Below are positions 31,597-39,927 of a stretch of 64,000 bases of DNA, piece after piece. The stretch is taken from contig CAZEKB010000022.1 of NCBI GenBank assembly GCA_964512225.1, positions 1-64,000 on the forward strand. The letters are read 5' to 3'. The stretch is from CAZEKB01 sp964512225. GTDB taxonomy: Bacteria > Myxococcota_A > UBA796 > UBA9615. A program made the position numbers and the translations under genes. Under the pieces are notes generated by a model, which ran no database searches, was not told where the DNA came from, and saw only the letters and a program-made list of their open reading frames with translations. Every line of letters starts with the position of its first letter. Within the stretch, counting starts at the first letter, position 1.

Positions 31597-32688
31597 TCAC
31601 GTCTTCGCAGCGCCGGCCGGCTCCTCGTGTGACCACTCGGCGAGCGCGGTCTTCGCCGCCGCCGTCATGACGTCGGGGTCGACCCCGAGGATGTCGGCGC
31701 AGGTGGCGAGGACGCCCTCGGCGGCGCCCCCCTCGCGGTAGCGCACCCCGACGAGGGTGGCCGCCGAGGAGGCCCCGGCGACGAGGGCGGCGTAGCGGGC
31801 GGGCGGAGTCCCCGGGGGGTGGGCGAGCGGGTCGTGGTGCTTCTCGGCCACGGCGGCGAGGATCGAGGGCAGCTGCCAGCGCCTCAGGATCACCGCGCCG
31901 ATCGTCTCGTGGAAGCGGGCGAGCTCGGTCGCCAGCTGCCCGCGGGCGATCCCGTCGGCCGGAGCCTCCCGGCCGAGCCCGTGGAAGAGATCGATGATCG
32001 CGACCTCCCCCACGTTGTGCAGGAGCGCGATCGTGTAGATGGCGCCGGGCTCTCGCCGGAGCTGGTCGCGGGCCACGATCTCGGCCGTGCGGGCAGAGAT
32101 GAGCGTGTGCCGCCAGACGTTGGCGAGCAGCGGGTCCCACGGGGACTCGGGTCCGGCTCCGCCCCCGCCGACCGCTCCGGCGACGAGATCCCGAAGCATC
32201 GGGAGCGGCAGCCGTCGGCCGATCTCATCGAGGTCGAGGCTGCGGCGGGCCATGCGGCTGGGCCCCTCCTGCAGCGACTGGAGCAGCTTGAGGGCGAGGG
32301 TCGGCTCGCCCCGCGCCGCCGCGATGAGCGAGTCGCGCGGGTCCGGCCGCCCACCCCCCTTGCGTCGTTTCGGGAGCGGCGGCGCCGCCTTGCCCGCGGC
32401 GAGGTTGGGGATGCGGGGGCGGGCGCGCTTGAGGTTCTGGTGGAAGGCCGCCACGACGGCGGCGGACTCGGGGCTCGGGCCCCCCGCGGCCTCCATGACG
32501 CCGCTGGCGAGGGCGTCGAGCGACGGGTCGAGGTCGTCTCCGGACTCGTCCGGCGCGAGGGACCCGTCCGGCGGCGGCAGCTTCTCGGGGCGGGACTCCT
32601 CGAGGAACGCCGGGCGCACGCCGCCCTCGGCCTCTTTCGTCCACGCGCGGCCGTCCGAGCCCCGCTTCTTGTCGTCCTTGTCGCCCAA
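31597..32688 (-). CDS. HDOD-domain protein
   Basis: A 363-residue cytoplasmic protein. The first 130 residues are charged and disordered-looking (KRRKGGGRPDPRD). An HDOD domain follows (about 135-310), with LVAGAVGG, WRHTLISARTAEIVARDQL, IALLHNVGEVAIIDLF and LPSILAAVAEKHHDP. HDOD domains are HD-like, usually lack phosphohydrolase activity, and act in signalling; here the metal His-Asp is His-Asn (LLHNVG). The TTG start at 32688 is supported by AGGGG 5 nt upstream. It follows the Xaa-Pro peptidase gene by 23 bp and probably ends that operon. Its partner and signal are unknown. Confidence 0.8.
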   Translation of the reverse strand: MGDKDDKKRGSDGRAWTKEAEGGVRPAFLEESRPEKLPPPDGSLAPDESGDDLDPSLDALASGVMEAAGGPSPESAAVVAAFHQNLKRARPRIPNLAAGKAAPPLPKRRKGGGRPDPRDSLIAAARGEPTLALKLLQSLQEGPSRMARRSLDLDEIGRRLPLPMLRDLVAGAVGGGGAGPESPWDPLLANVWRHTLISARTAEIVARDQLRREPGAIYTIALLHNVGEVAIIDLFHGLGREAPADGIARGQLATELARFHETIGAVILRRWQLPSILAAVAEKHHDPLAHPPGTPPARYAALVAGASSAATLVGVRYREGGAAEGVLATCADILGVDPDVMTAAAKTALAEWSHEEPAGAAKT

Positions 32689-32711
32689 CTCGTCCCCTCG
32701 AGGCGTCTTGC

Positions 32712-34118
32712 CTAGCCCGCGAATCGCTCTTCGGCCGCCGGTCCCGCCCCGACCAGGGTCTCGACCGCGCGACGGTCCTTCGGGATCGAAGCGGTCAGAA
32801 CCTCGGGGTAACTATCGGTCACGAGGACGTCGTCTTCAATTCGGATCCCCCCGAAACCGATCCACGTTTCGGCCGCGGCCCAGTCTACAGCCCCCGCGAG
32901 CCGCGCCCTCAGGGCGTCGTCGGCGAAGATCTCGGGGACGAAGTAGACCCCGGGCTCCACCGTCACGACCATCCCCGGGCACAGATCCCGGTCCAGGCGG
33001 AGGTACGCGAGCCCGAACTGATCCGAGCGGTCGCGGCCGGGCGGGTAGCCGATGTCACCGTACAGCTCGAGGTCGTGGACGTCCAGGCCCAGCAGGTGAC
33101 CGACGCCGTGGGGGAAGAACGCGGCGTGCGCGCCCTGCTCCACGAGGCCGTCGACGTCGCCGCGCAGGAGCCCTTCGTCCACCAGCCCCCGGGCGATGAC
33201 CCGGGCCGAGGCGAGGTGGACGTCGCGGTATCGGACCCCCGGGCGAACCCGCTCGATCCCCGCCTCCTGGGACGCGAGGACGAGGTCGTACATCGCGGCC
33301 TGGCGCGCGTCGAAGCGCCCATCCGCGGGCCAGGTCCGCGTGACGTCGGAGGCGTAGCCGCCCGGCTCCTCCGCTCCGGCGTCCACCAGCAGGAGGTCGT
33401 CCGCGGCGAGCCGCAGGCCCTGGGCGTGGCCGTGCAGCACCTCGCCCCGGACGGTCACGATCGACGGGTAGGCGCACGTCATCCCGTGCAGGCGGAAGGT
33501 CCCGTCGATGACCGCCTGGACCGCGTCCTCGGTGGTGCCCACGCGGGTGCACCGCATCCCCGCGACGTGGGCCCGGTGAGTGACCGCGGCGGCGCGGCGG
33601 ATCGCGTCCACCTCGTCGTCGTCGCGCACGAGGCGCTGCGCCACCACGGCCGCGAGCAGATCCGCGTGCCCCGTGCCCGGGTCGGCCGAGTCGAGCGGGC
33701 GGCCGGTGAGGCGACGGCCCTCGGCGTTCGCCTGGGGGTCGGCCGTCACCAGCGTCCGGTAGTCGCCCGGGGCGAGCTCGCGGCGGGGCCGGACGGCGTC
33801 CGCGCCCACCCGGGCGGCCCGGGCGTCCGCGGCGGGCACCTCGCCGTGCCAGAGCGCGTCGCCCGGCTCGGGGAGGGGGAGGTACAGGGTCGTGCGCCCC
33901 GACGGCTCGATGACGGCGGCCGCGTTCGGGCTCGACAGCCCCACGTAGTACAGGAACGTCGAGTCCTGGCGGAACGGGTAGACGTTGAGGCGGAAGTTCC
34001 GGGCCAGGGGGAGGTGGCCCAGGAGCAGGATCGGCGCCCCGACGGCCTCGGCGAGGGCGGCGCGGCGGGCGATCAGGGTGGCCGCGGGCGGGGCGTGGGG
34101 GGCGGGATCCGCAGTCAT
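32712..34118 (-). CDS. pepP: Xaa-Pro aminopeptidase (M24B family)
   Basis: A dinuclear-metal peptidase that removes an N-terminal residue preceding proline; 468 residues, a usual length. The N-terminal creatinase-like domain has the family sequence RNFRLNVYPFRQDSTFLYY. The catalytic pita-bread domain shows all metal-ligand motifs: LLVDAGAE, GYASDVTRTW, FPHGVGHLLGLDVHD, TVEPGVYF and GIRIEDDVLVT. The ATG at 34118 overlaps the MalQ stop (ATGA), so synthesis is tied to an unrelated carbohydrate enzyme. Cytosolic, with a probable role in peptide turnover. The family is certain; the symbol is by similarity. Confidence 0.92.
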   Translation of the reverse strand: MTADPAPHAPPAATLIARRAALAEAVGAPILLLGHLPLARNFRLNVYPFRQDSTFLYYVGLSSPNAAAVIEPSGRTTLYLPLPEPGDALWHGEVPAADARAARVGADAVRPRRELAPGDYRTLVTADPQANAEGRRLTGRPLDSADPGTGHADLLAAVVAQRLVRDDDEVDAIRRAAAVTHRAHVAGMRCTRVGTTEDAVQAVIDGTFRLHGMTCAYPSIVTVRGEVLHGHAQGLRLAADDLLLVDAGAEEPGGYASDVTRTWPADGRFDARQAAMYDLVLASQEAGIERVRPGVRYRDVHLASARVIARGLVDEGLLRGDVDGLVEQGAHAAFFPHGVGHLLGLDVHDLELYGDIGYPPGRDRSDQFGLAYLRLDRDLCPGMVVTVEPGVYFVPEIFADDALRARLAGAVDWAAAETWIGFGGIRIEDDVLVTDSYPEVLTASIPKDRRAVETLVGAGPAAEERFAG

Positions 34119-35521
34119 CGGCCGTACTCCGCGGTGAGGGTCGCCAGGCGCTCGAGGTGGGCGTCGGTCAGCGCGCCGTCGCGCATCCGCCACGACCAGT
34201 TGCCGAACGCGGTGCCCGGCGTATTGAACCGCGCCTCGTTGCCGAGGTCGAGGACGTCCTGCACCGGGACGACGGCCGTCTCCGCCCGCGACGCCAGGAC
34301 GGCGCGGATGCAGTCCCAGGCGATGTCGCCGCCGTCGCTGCTCAGGAACACCCGGGCGTGGTGCCGGGTGTCCTCGTCGGCGCCCTCGTACCAGCCACGG
34401 ATGGTCTCGTTGTCGTGGGTTCCGGTGTACGCGACGCAGCGCTCGACGTGGTTCGGGGGCAGGAACGGGTGCTCCGGGTCGCCGTCGAACCCGAACTGCA
34501 GGATCTTCATCCCGGGGAGGTCGAACCGGTCGCGCAGGGCCTCGACGTCGGGGGTGATGAGGCCGAGATCCTCGGCGATGAGGGGGAGGCGGCCGTCGCG
34601 CAGGCGGCCCGCGCGCTCCACCGTGTCGCGCAGCGCGGTGAACAGCTCGACGCCCGGGGCGGGGCTCCAGGTCCCGGCGCGCGCGTCCGACGCGTCGGCG
34701 GGGATCGCCCAGGCGGCGGCGAAGCCCCGGAAGTGGTCCACCCGCACGACGTCGACCCGCTCGAGGAGGGCGGAGAGCCGCCGTCGCCACCACGCGAAGT
34801 CCTCGCCGCGGGCGGCGTCCCAGTCGTAGTGGGGGTTGCCCCAGCGCTGCCCGTCGGGGCTGAAGAAGTCCGGGGGGCAGCCCGCTACGACGGTGGGGGC
34901 GCCCCCGTCGTCCAGGAGGAAGAGCTCGGGGTGCGCCCGGACGTCGGCGCTGTCGGCGCCCACGAAGATGGGCAGATCGCCCACGATCGCGACGTCCGCC
35001 TCCGCGGCCGCGGCGCGCAGCCGGGCCCACTGGCGGTCGAACAGGACCTGGACCGCGAGCTCGATCGGGACCGTCGAGCCCGCCCGCGGGGCGATGAACT
35101 CCGCCCACGCCGTCATGTCGGGGCCCGGATCGGGGAGTGTCTCGGTCTGCAGGAAGCGCCGCGCCGCCGCGCGGATCAGCGTCGTCTTCGCGGCTCGCTG
35201 CAGGGCGGGGACGGCGTGGTCTTCCTTCCCCGCGCAGGCCTCACGAAGCGCGACCACGGCGGGCTCGTCGCGGGCCAGGAGGCCGTCTTCGATCAGGTCG
35301 TCCACGGAGATCAGCAGCGGGTCCGCGGCGAACGCGGAGCCCCCCGCGTAGGGCGATCCGGTGCCGTCGGTGGGGCCCAGGGGGAGGATCTGCCAGAGCC
35401 GCTGCCCCGCCGCCCCGATCCGACGCACGAAGCGCCGCGCTTCGGGGCCCACGTCGCCCAGGCCCCACGGTCCGGGCAGGCTCGTGGGGTGCAGGAGCAG
35501 GCCCGCCCGTCGGACGCTCAC
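34115..35521 (-). CDS. malQ: 4-alpha-glucanotransferase (amylomaltase)
   Basis: A GH77 enzyme that transfers glucan segments between maltodextrins, in glycogen or maltose use. At 468 residues it is a short bacterial MalQ without the extra N-terminal domain. Hallmarks are LLLHPTSLPGPWGLGDVG, WQILPLGPTDGTGSPY, the nucleophile Asp in VVRVDHFRGF, the acid/base Glu in LIAEDLGLITPDV, and the third carboxylate in YTGTHDNETIRGWY. The GTG start at 35521 overlaps the stop of the MazG gene (GTGA), and its own stop overlaps the pepP start. No other glycogen gene is nearby, so its genomic setting is unusual. Confidence 0.93.
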   Translation of the reverse strand: MSVRRAGLLLHPTSLPGPWGLGDVGPEARRFVRRIGAAGQRLWQILPLGPTDGTGSPYAGGSAFAADPLLISVDDLIEDGLLARDEPAVVALREACAGKEDHAVPALQRAAKTTLIRAAARRFLQTETLPDPGPDMTAWAEFIAPRAGSTVPIELAVQVLFDRQWARLRAAAAEADVAIVGDLPIFVGADSADVRAHPELFLLDDGGAPTVVAGCPPDFFSPDGQRWGNPHYDWDAARGEDFAWWRRRLSALLERVDVVRVDHFRGFAAAWAIPADASDARAGTWSPAPGVELFTALRDTVERAGRLRDGRLPLIAEDLGLITPDVEALRDRFDLPGMKILQFGFDGDPEHPFLPPNHVERCVAYTGTHDNETIRGWYEGADEDTRHHARVFLSSDGGDIAWDCIRAVLASRAETAVVPVQDVLDLGNEARFNTPGTAFGNWSWRMRDGALTDAHLERLATLTAEYGR

Positions 35522-35877
35522 TCGCCTTCCCACTCGGGGTACTCGTCGTACTTGTCGTGGCGGCCCCGGACGCGCTCCGCGGGGTACTTCTTCTCGGCCG
35601 CGGCCAGCTTCTTCACGATGGCGGGGCCCAGGTCGATCCCGGCGCGGTTGCAGAAGTTCAGCAGGCAGATCGCCACGTCCGCGGCCTCCGCCTCGACGGC
35701 CTCGCGGCGATCGTCCATCGGGTCGCCGTCGTCGCGCCACAGGTAGAGCTGCTGCAGCTCGGCGGCTTCGACCGCGAGCGCGGCCGCGACCTGCCTCGGC
35801 GAGTGGTATCGGGCCCAGTCGCGCTCGTCCATGAAGGCGGCCACGGCGCGCGCGAGCTCCCCGAGGTCTCGACTCAC
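35518..35877 (-). CDS. MazG-like nucleotide pyrophosphohydrolase
   Basis: A 119-residue all-alpha NTP pyrophosphohydrolase of the compact MazG/iMazG group, which cleaves non-canonical or excess (d)NTPs to monophosphates. Metal-binding acidic residues are in ALAVEAAELQQLYLW and in EAVEAEAADVAICLLNF, the EExxE...ExxD arrangement. C-terminal KKYPAERVRGRHDKYDEY is typical of this group. The GTG at 35877 overlaps the stop of the DNA methyltransferase gene and its stop overlaps malQ, so three unrelated activities are coupled. It may be simple house-cleaning, or linked to the modification enzyme beside it. Confidence 0.88.
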   Translation of the reverse strand: MSRDLGELARAVAAFMDERDWARYHSPRQVAAALAVEAAELQQLYLWRDDGDPMDDRREAVEAEAADVAICLLNFCNRAGIDLGPAIVKKLAAAEKKYPAERVRGRHDKYDEYPEWEGE

Positions 35878-37130
35878 TTCGATCGCCTCAGCAGCACCAG
35901 GTACTCGCGGCGGGGCTCGTCCCGGAAGGCCTGGGCCGAGGCGCCGTGGAAGTTGGGGCGCTCCTGCCCCACGGCCGCCACCGGGTGCATCGGGAGCTTG
36001 CCGTCGTCGGACGCCTCCTGGATTCGCTGGAGCAGCTTGCCGACGCGCACGGCCCGGCGGTCGATCGCGCCGTCTCCGATCACGAGGTAGGCCGGGGCCC
36101 CGGGCGCGAGGACGCGGGCCGTCTCCAGCAGCGCGTCGAGCATGCCCCAGCCCCAGTCCGCCGCCTCCGCCGCTCCCCGACGTCCGATCTCCTCCCGACG
36201 CGCCTCCCGCGCCCAGCGGTCGTCGCGCAGCCACTTCGCGCGCAGCCGCTGCTCCCCCGCGTAGTCGTAGACCCCCGGGTACGGCGGCGACGTGACGACG
36301 GCGTCCGCGGACCCGTCCTCCCACGGGGTCCGACGCGCGTCCGCGAGCTCGATCCGGGGGCTGCCGAGGCCGGGGTGGGCGCGCTCCACCGCCTCGGTGT
36401 GATCGGCCCAGGCGTAGACGGCCTGCTCGGCCCGCCGCAGGAAGTGGTCGCGGACGGCGCGCCGGTTCACCTCGGGCGCGGGCCGCCCCGGGCGCGCGGC
36501 GAACTTCGACAGGATCCCCGAGAAGGTCATCAGGGCCGCCTCCTTGCCCTGGGGATCCCCGACCTTGTCGATCTCGTCCCGGAGGGAGATGAGCTGCCCG
36601 AGCACGTGCGGCGGGAAGTGCTTCTCGCGCTTCGCGAGCGCCCCGAACCGCGTTTCGCGGCGGTGTGCCGCCCCCCCGTGGAGCTCGATCGCGGCGGCCG
36701 CGAACCGCTCCAGGAACTCGGGCCGTCGGCGACGCGTCCGGTGCTTGGCGATGCGCACCGCGATGCCGTTGAGGTCCGACCCGAACGACGGCCGCCCCGA
36801 CCGAGCGGCCTCCACGAGCACCGTCCCCGAGCCGCAGAGGGGGTCGTACACGGTCGCGTCTTCGGGCAGCGCCGCGAGGATCCGGCGGACCCACGCCGGG
36901 TGCATCCGCGCGGGGTAGGGGTGCAGCCCGTGCACGCCCTCGATGGGGAGGTCCCGCTCGTGGTCCGCGACGCGGAACATCGCCGACAGCTGCTCGGCCG
37001 TCTCCGGATCGCCGAGCCGCACCTCGTCGCCCCCCACGTGGGACAGCGGCGCGCGTCGTCGGTCGCGCGGCGGGGCGGACTTCGCCTTCCGGGATCCGGG
37101 GCGTCGTCGATCGGGCTTCTTGGCGGCCAT
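35874..37130 (-). CDS. DNA methyltransferase with SPPY motif (probable N4-cytosine or N6-adenine type)
   Basis: A 418-residue DNA-modification methyltransferase. After a basic N-terminus come GLHPYPARMHPAWVRRILAA, motif I DPLCGSGTVLVEA with GSDLNG, and the catalytic motif IV TSPPYPGVYDY. SPPY is typical of amino-methylating DNA enzymes, often N4-cytosine. The middle segment (about 160-290) is a variable region that could read the target or RNA. No restriction nuclease is adjacent, so it is an orphan methylase or belongs to an unrecognised system. A related possibility is an RNA methyltransferase with the same fold. The ATG at 37130 has a -10-like element 7 nt upstream. It heads a run of three coupled genes. 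Confidence 0.78.
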   Translation of the reverse strand: MAAKKPDRRRPGSRKAKSAPPRDRRRAPLSHVGGDEVRLGDPETAEQLSAMFRVADHERDLPIEGVHGLHPYPARMHPAWVRRILAALPEDATVYDPLCGSGTVLVEAARSGRPSFGSDLNGIAVRIAKHRTRRRRPEFLERFAAAAIELHGGAAHRRETRFGALAKREKHFPPHVLGQLISLRDEIDKVGDPQGKEAALMTFSGILSKFAARPGRPAPEVNRRAVRDHFLRRAEQAVYAWADHTEAVERAHPGLGSPRIELADARRTPWEDGSADAVVTSPPYPGVYDYAGEQRLRAKWLRDDRWAREARREEIGRRGAAEAADWGWGMLDALLETARVLAPGAPAYLVIGDGAIDRRAVRVGKLLQRIQEASDDGKLPMHPVAAVGQERPNFHGASAQAFRDEPRREYLVLLRRSK

Positions 37131-37137
37131 CGCAGGG

Positions 37138-37143
37138 GTTGTA
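37138..37143 (-). promoter_or_regulatory. -10-like TACAAC before the DNA methyltransferase
   Basis: Minus-strand GCTACAAC ends 7 nt before the ATG at 37130. It would drive the methyltransferase-MazG-malQ-pepP run. The last base deviates from the TANNNT pattern. Confidence 0.3.
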
Positions 37144-37158
37144 GCAGCCCCCGTTCGG

Positions 37159-37174
37159 CCGCGGCGCGCCGCGG
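37159..37174. repeat. 16-bp perfect GC palindrome
   Basis: A fully self-complementary CCGCGG-CGCG-CCGCGG sequence in the 50-bp gap just downstream of the stop of the Cys-cluster gene and upstream of the methyltransferase promoter. It could act as a terminator stem (no T-run) or a binding site, or be a chance product of high G+C. Confidence 0.35.
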
Positions 37175-37180
37175 GGAGCG

Positions 37181-38401
37181 TCAGGTCAGGACGTTGCGGT
37201 GCAGGAAGAGCCAGGTCGTCAACGACTCGAGGCGGGGGTCCGCGTCGGCGGCGGGGAGGACCGCCTCGGCGGCGTGCGCGAGGTGCACGAGGTGGACGAG
37301 CTCGTCCAACGCGGCGCCCAGCGCGGGACGCTCGAGCAGCGCGTGTCCATGGAGGACGAGGGAGACCGTCGACGCGGCGCGTCGGGCCCAGTCCGCGGCG
37401 CGGCCTCGCGACCAGGAGTGCACGACGGGGCGTTCGCTCTGCGCCAGCGTGGCCGCGAGGGCCGCCCCCCACGCGATCGATCGGCGGTACGGCGACTTCG
37501 CGTCGAAGGCCCGCGCGGCGTCCGCGGCCTCGGCGGTCAGCCGCTCCGCGAGGGCCGCCAGGGTCGGCTTCGGGGGCGGCCCCAAGGGCTCGACGTCGAC
37601 GCCGACCCGGGCCCACAGGGCGCGCCGCCCCTCCTCGAGCGCGGCGAGGGGGTCGAACGTCGTCTTCAGGCCCGCCACGAGGCCCCGCAACCAGGCGACG
37701 TAGTCGTCCCGGGGGATCTTCCGCTCGTCGACGGCGACCTCCCTCGGCACGGCCCACACCCGGGGCAGCGTCGACCGGAGTCGAACCCACACCTCCGGGT
37801 CCGCGTTCAGGGGCTCCCCCTCGACGGCGGACCGGGCCACGCAGGCGCACTCGGTGCGGAGCGACGCGTGCCACTCCGAGCCGCAGGCCACGAGGTGGGC
37901 CGGGTAGGACAGGCACGACTGCGGCTTCGCCTGCCCGCCCCCCGCGGCGTGGATGCGGCAGCGCCCGTCGTCGTGACGGAAGGCGCAGCTGCCGTCGATC
38001 GCGACGATGTTCAGGGGGTCGTCGCGACCGTCGAAGGCCCCGTGGAAGACGTCCTCGAGCGGGATCTCGCGATCCCAGCCGTCGCCGAACGCGGCGAGCA
38101 CCTTGTCCCGGTCCTCGAGGGTGGCGGGGACGTGGTGGTACAGCCCGCAGCAGGCGCCGGAGCCGTCGCACGACGCGCGCAGCAGGGGCACGACGATCGG
38201 GGCCCGCCCGTCGGTGAGGCGGACGCGTCGGGGGATCAGCTGACCGGTTCGGGGGACGCGGGTACCCGCCCCGTCGCCGCGCGCTCCCACGGGGCGCTCC
38301 ACGGCCGGGCTGCCGTCCGCGGGGTGTACGAACTCCCGCACGCGATCGCCGTCCACCCGACGTCGCACCAAGGGCAGCCCGTCGCTGCGTTGTTCGGTCA
38401 C
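37181..38401 (-). CDS. Cys-cluster (YkgJ/FliB-like) protein of unknown function
   Basis: A 406-residue cytoplasmic protein. Residues of about 75-180 hold the Cys cluster of the YkgJ-type putative zinc- or iron-binding family: RASCDGSGACCGLYHH, CAFRHDDGRCRIH and QSCLSYPA. The rest is Ala/Leu-rich helical sequence without recognisable motifs. Similar clusters occur in flagellin lysine methylase FliB, but no flagellar gene is near. The GTG at 38401 is preferred to the TTG at 38449, because GGTAAAGT lies 7 nt upstream of it and the longer form would run into the divergent exchanger gene. Metal binding is inferred from the family. Confidence 0.72.
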   Translation of the reverse strand: MTEQRSDGLPLVRRRVDGDRVREFVHPADGSPAVERPVGARGDGAGTRVPRTGQLIPRRVRLTDGRAPIVVPLLRASCDGSGACCGLYHHVPATLEDRDKVLAAFGDGWDREIPLEDVFHGAFDGRDDPLNIVAIDGSCAFRHDDGRCRIHAAGGGQAKPQSCLSYPAHLVACGSEWHASLRTECACVARSAVEGEPLNADPEVWVRLRSTLPRVWAVPREVAVDERKIPRDDYVAWLRGLVAGLKTTFDPLAALEEGRRALWARVGVDVEPLGPPPKPTLAALAERLTAEAADAARAFDAKSPYRRSIAWGAALAATLAQSERPVVHSWSRGRAADWARRAASTVSLVLHGHALLERPALGAALDELVHLVHLAHAAEAVLPAADADPRLESLTTWLFLHRNVLT

Positions 38402-38408
38402 GGTCGCC

Positions 38409-38414
38409 ACTTTA
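38409..38414 (-). promoter_or_regulatory. -10-like TAAAGT, 7 nt before the Cys-cluster gene
   Basis: Minus-strand GGTAAAGT ends 7 nt before the GTG at 38401, in the 68-bp divergent gap with the exchanger gene. It supports the shorter start. On the plus strand GGTACAAA at 38422-38429 may serve the exchanger gene at a longer distance. Confidence 0.4.
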
Positions 38415-38469
38415 CCGGCGTGGTACAAACCCGGTCCTCGCGCGCGCAAGGCGCCGGGCTCGGAGACCT

Positions 38470-39654
38470 GTGGGCAACATCCTCTGGCTCATCGGCGCGT
38501 TCCTCGCCCCGCTCGTCTGGCTGGTGCCGCACCACATGGGTGTCGGGCACGACCTGACTCCCTTCATGGTCTCGAACCTGTCCGGGGTCTCGATCGTGGC
38601 GGCCGCGTTTCTGCTCACGTGGGCGACCGAGCTCGCCGAGCAGGACGTGCCCCCCGCCTTCGCCCTCGTGGTGCTCGCCCTCATCTCGGTGTTGCCCGAG
38701 TACGCGGTCGACATGACCTTCGCGTGGAACGCGGGCAAGGACCCGACGTACATGCCGTACGCGGTCGCCAACATGACGGGCGCGAACCGCGTGCTGATCG
38801 GCATCGGGTGGTCGTCGGTGGTGTTCCTGGCGTGCTTCAAGGGGCGCAAGAAGCACATCGAGGTGTCGTCGGACCGGCGCATGGAGCTGGGGTTCCTGCT
38901 CGTCGCCACGATCTTCTCGTTCATCCTCCCGGTCTGGGGCGAGCTCAACCTCTTCCACTCGCTGGTCTTCGTCCTGATCTTCCTGGGGTACGTCTGGGCT
39001 TCGCTGAAGACCGAGGGCGAGGACCATCCGCTGGTGGGGCCCGCCGCCGTCATCGACCAGAAGACCAATACGACCGGCCGGTGGGTGATCATCAGCGTGT
39101 TCCTGGTCTACGCCTGCCTCACGATCTGGTGGGCCGCGGAGCCGTTCGCCGAAGGGCTCGTGGAGACGGGTCGAGGGCTCGCCATCGACGAGTTCATCCT
39201 GATCCAGCTCGTCGCTCCGCTCGCGTCGGAGTCGCCCGAGTTCATCGTCGCGCTGCTGTTCGTCCTGCGCCACCGCACGTCCACGGCAATGGGCGCGCTC
39301 ATCTCGAGCAAGGTCAACCAGTGGACGCTCCTCGTGGGCGCCATCCCGATCGTCTACTCGCTGTCCGTCGGCGAAGCGTCGGCGATGCCCCTCGATCACC
39401 GTCAGGTGGAGGAGCTGCTGCTCACGTCGGCCCAGTCGCTGTTCGCCATCGCCGTGCTCTCGAACCTGAAGTTCAGCGTGTGGGAGGCGGGGGCCCTGTT
39501 CGTCCTCTTCGTGGCGCAGTGGTTCTTCCCCAGCCCCGCCGCTCGCTACGTCTTCTCCGCCGCGTACCTGCTGCTGGTCCTCGGGGTCGGCATGTCCACG
39601 GCGCAGCGACGGCGAGACATGTCCCGCCTGTTCCGCTTTGGACCGTGGTCGTGA
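38470..39654 (+). CDS. CaCA-superfamily sodium/calcium exchanger-like membrane protein
   Basis: A 394-residue inner-membrane protein with about ten hydrophobic segments. The two inverted alpha-repeats of Ca2+/cation antiporters are visible. Repeat 1 is SVLPEYAVDMTFAWNAG followed by ANMTGANRVLIGIGWS. Repeat 2 is APLASESPEFIVALLFVLRH followed by SSKVNQWTLLVGAIPI. The acidic residue in each repeat (PEYAVD, SPEF) is where these proteins bind the ion. Na+/Ca2+ exchange is inferred from the family; the exact ion is unknown. The GTG start at 38470 is the first of the frame. Its stop overlaps the next small lipoprotein gene by 4 nt. Confidence 0.85.
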   Translation: MGNILWLIGAFLAPLVWLVPHHMGVGHDLTPFMVSNLSGVSIVAAAFLLTWATELAEQDVPPAFALVVLALISVLPEYAVDMTFAWNAGKDPTYMPYAVANMTGANRVLIGIGWSSVVFLACFKGRKKHIEVSSDRRMELGFLLVATIFSFILPVWGELNLFHSLVFVLIFLGYVWASLKTEGEDHPLVGPAAVIDQKTNTTGRWVIISVFLVYACLTIWWAAEPFAEGLVETGRGLAIDEFILIQLVAPLASESPEFIVALLFVLRHRTSTAMGALISSKVNQWTLLVGAIPIVYSLSVGEASAMPLDHRQVEELLLTSAQSLFAIAVLSNLKFSVWEAGALFVLFVAQWFFPSPAARYVFSAAYLLLVLGVGMSTAQRRRDMSRLFRFGPWS

Positions 39655-39887
39655 GGCCGTTCGCGCTGATCCTCTGCGTCCTCTTCCTGGCGGGCTGCCC
39701 GCCGAAGGCCCAGAAGGGCGCGAGTCCGGACCCCCGCGCGGCGTGCTGCGCCGAGTGCAAGGAGGGGGCCGCCACGGATCCCCAGGGGCGCGACCTCTCC
39801 CTGATCGACTGCGCCGAGTACGCGAAGACGGACGCGTGTCGCGCTCACTTCGCGACGCATCCCACGTTCGTGCAGGACTGCCGCTGA
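39651..39887 (+). CDS. Small Cys-rich lipoprotein coupled to the exchanger
   Basis: A 78-residue lipoprotein: signal MRPFALILCVLFLAGC (GTG start) with the lipidated Cys at 16, then PPKAQKG. It has six further Cys, in ACCAECKEG, LIDCAEYAKTDACRAHF and FVQDC, spaced to form about three disulfides in the periplasm. The GTG at 39651 gives a GTGA overlap with the exchanger stop; another GTG two codons earlier is possible. I do not recognise a family. Close coupling suggests it may assist or regulate the exchanger, but that is inference. Confidence 0.7.
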   Translation: MRPFALILCVLFLAGCPPKAQKGASPDPRAACCAECKEGAATDPQGRDLSLIDCAEYAKTDACRAHFATHPTFVQDCR

Positions 39888-39894
39888 GCGCAGG

Positions 39895-39900
39895 TAGAGT
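39895..39900 (+). promoter_or_regulatory. -10-like TAGAGT before the FHA-TRAP operon
   Basis: GGTAGAGT lies 27 nt upstream of the ATG at 39928, with GGAGGAG as ribosome site in between. It follows the preceding stop by only 7 nt. Confidence 0.35.
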
Positions 39901-39927
39901 CCGCGGGGAGCCGGCTGGAGGAGACGG

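Noticed and set aside
35518..37130. Restriction-modification system including MazG as nuclease partner
   Set aside because: MazG is a nucleotide pyrophosphohydrolase, and no nuclease motif is present in either neighbour.
37181..38401. FliB flagellin methylase
   Set aside because: Only the Cys cluster is shared, no flagellar genes are near, and the remaining sequence shows no FliB feature I can see.
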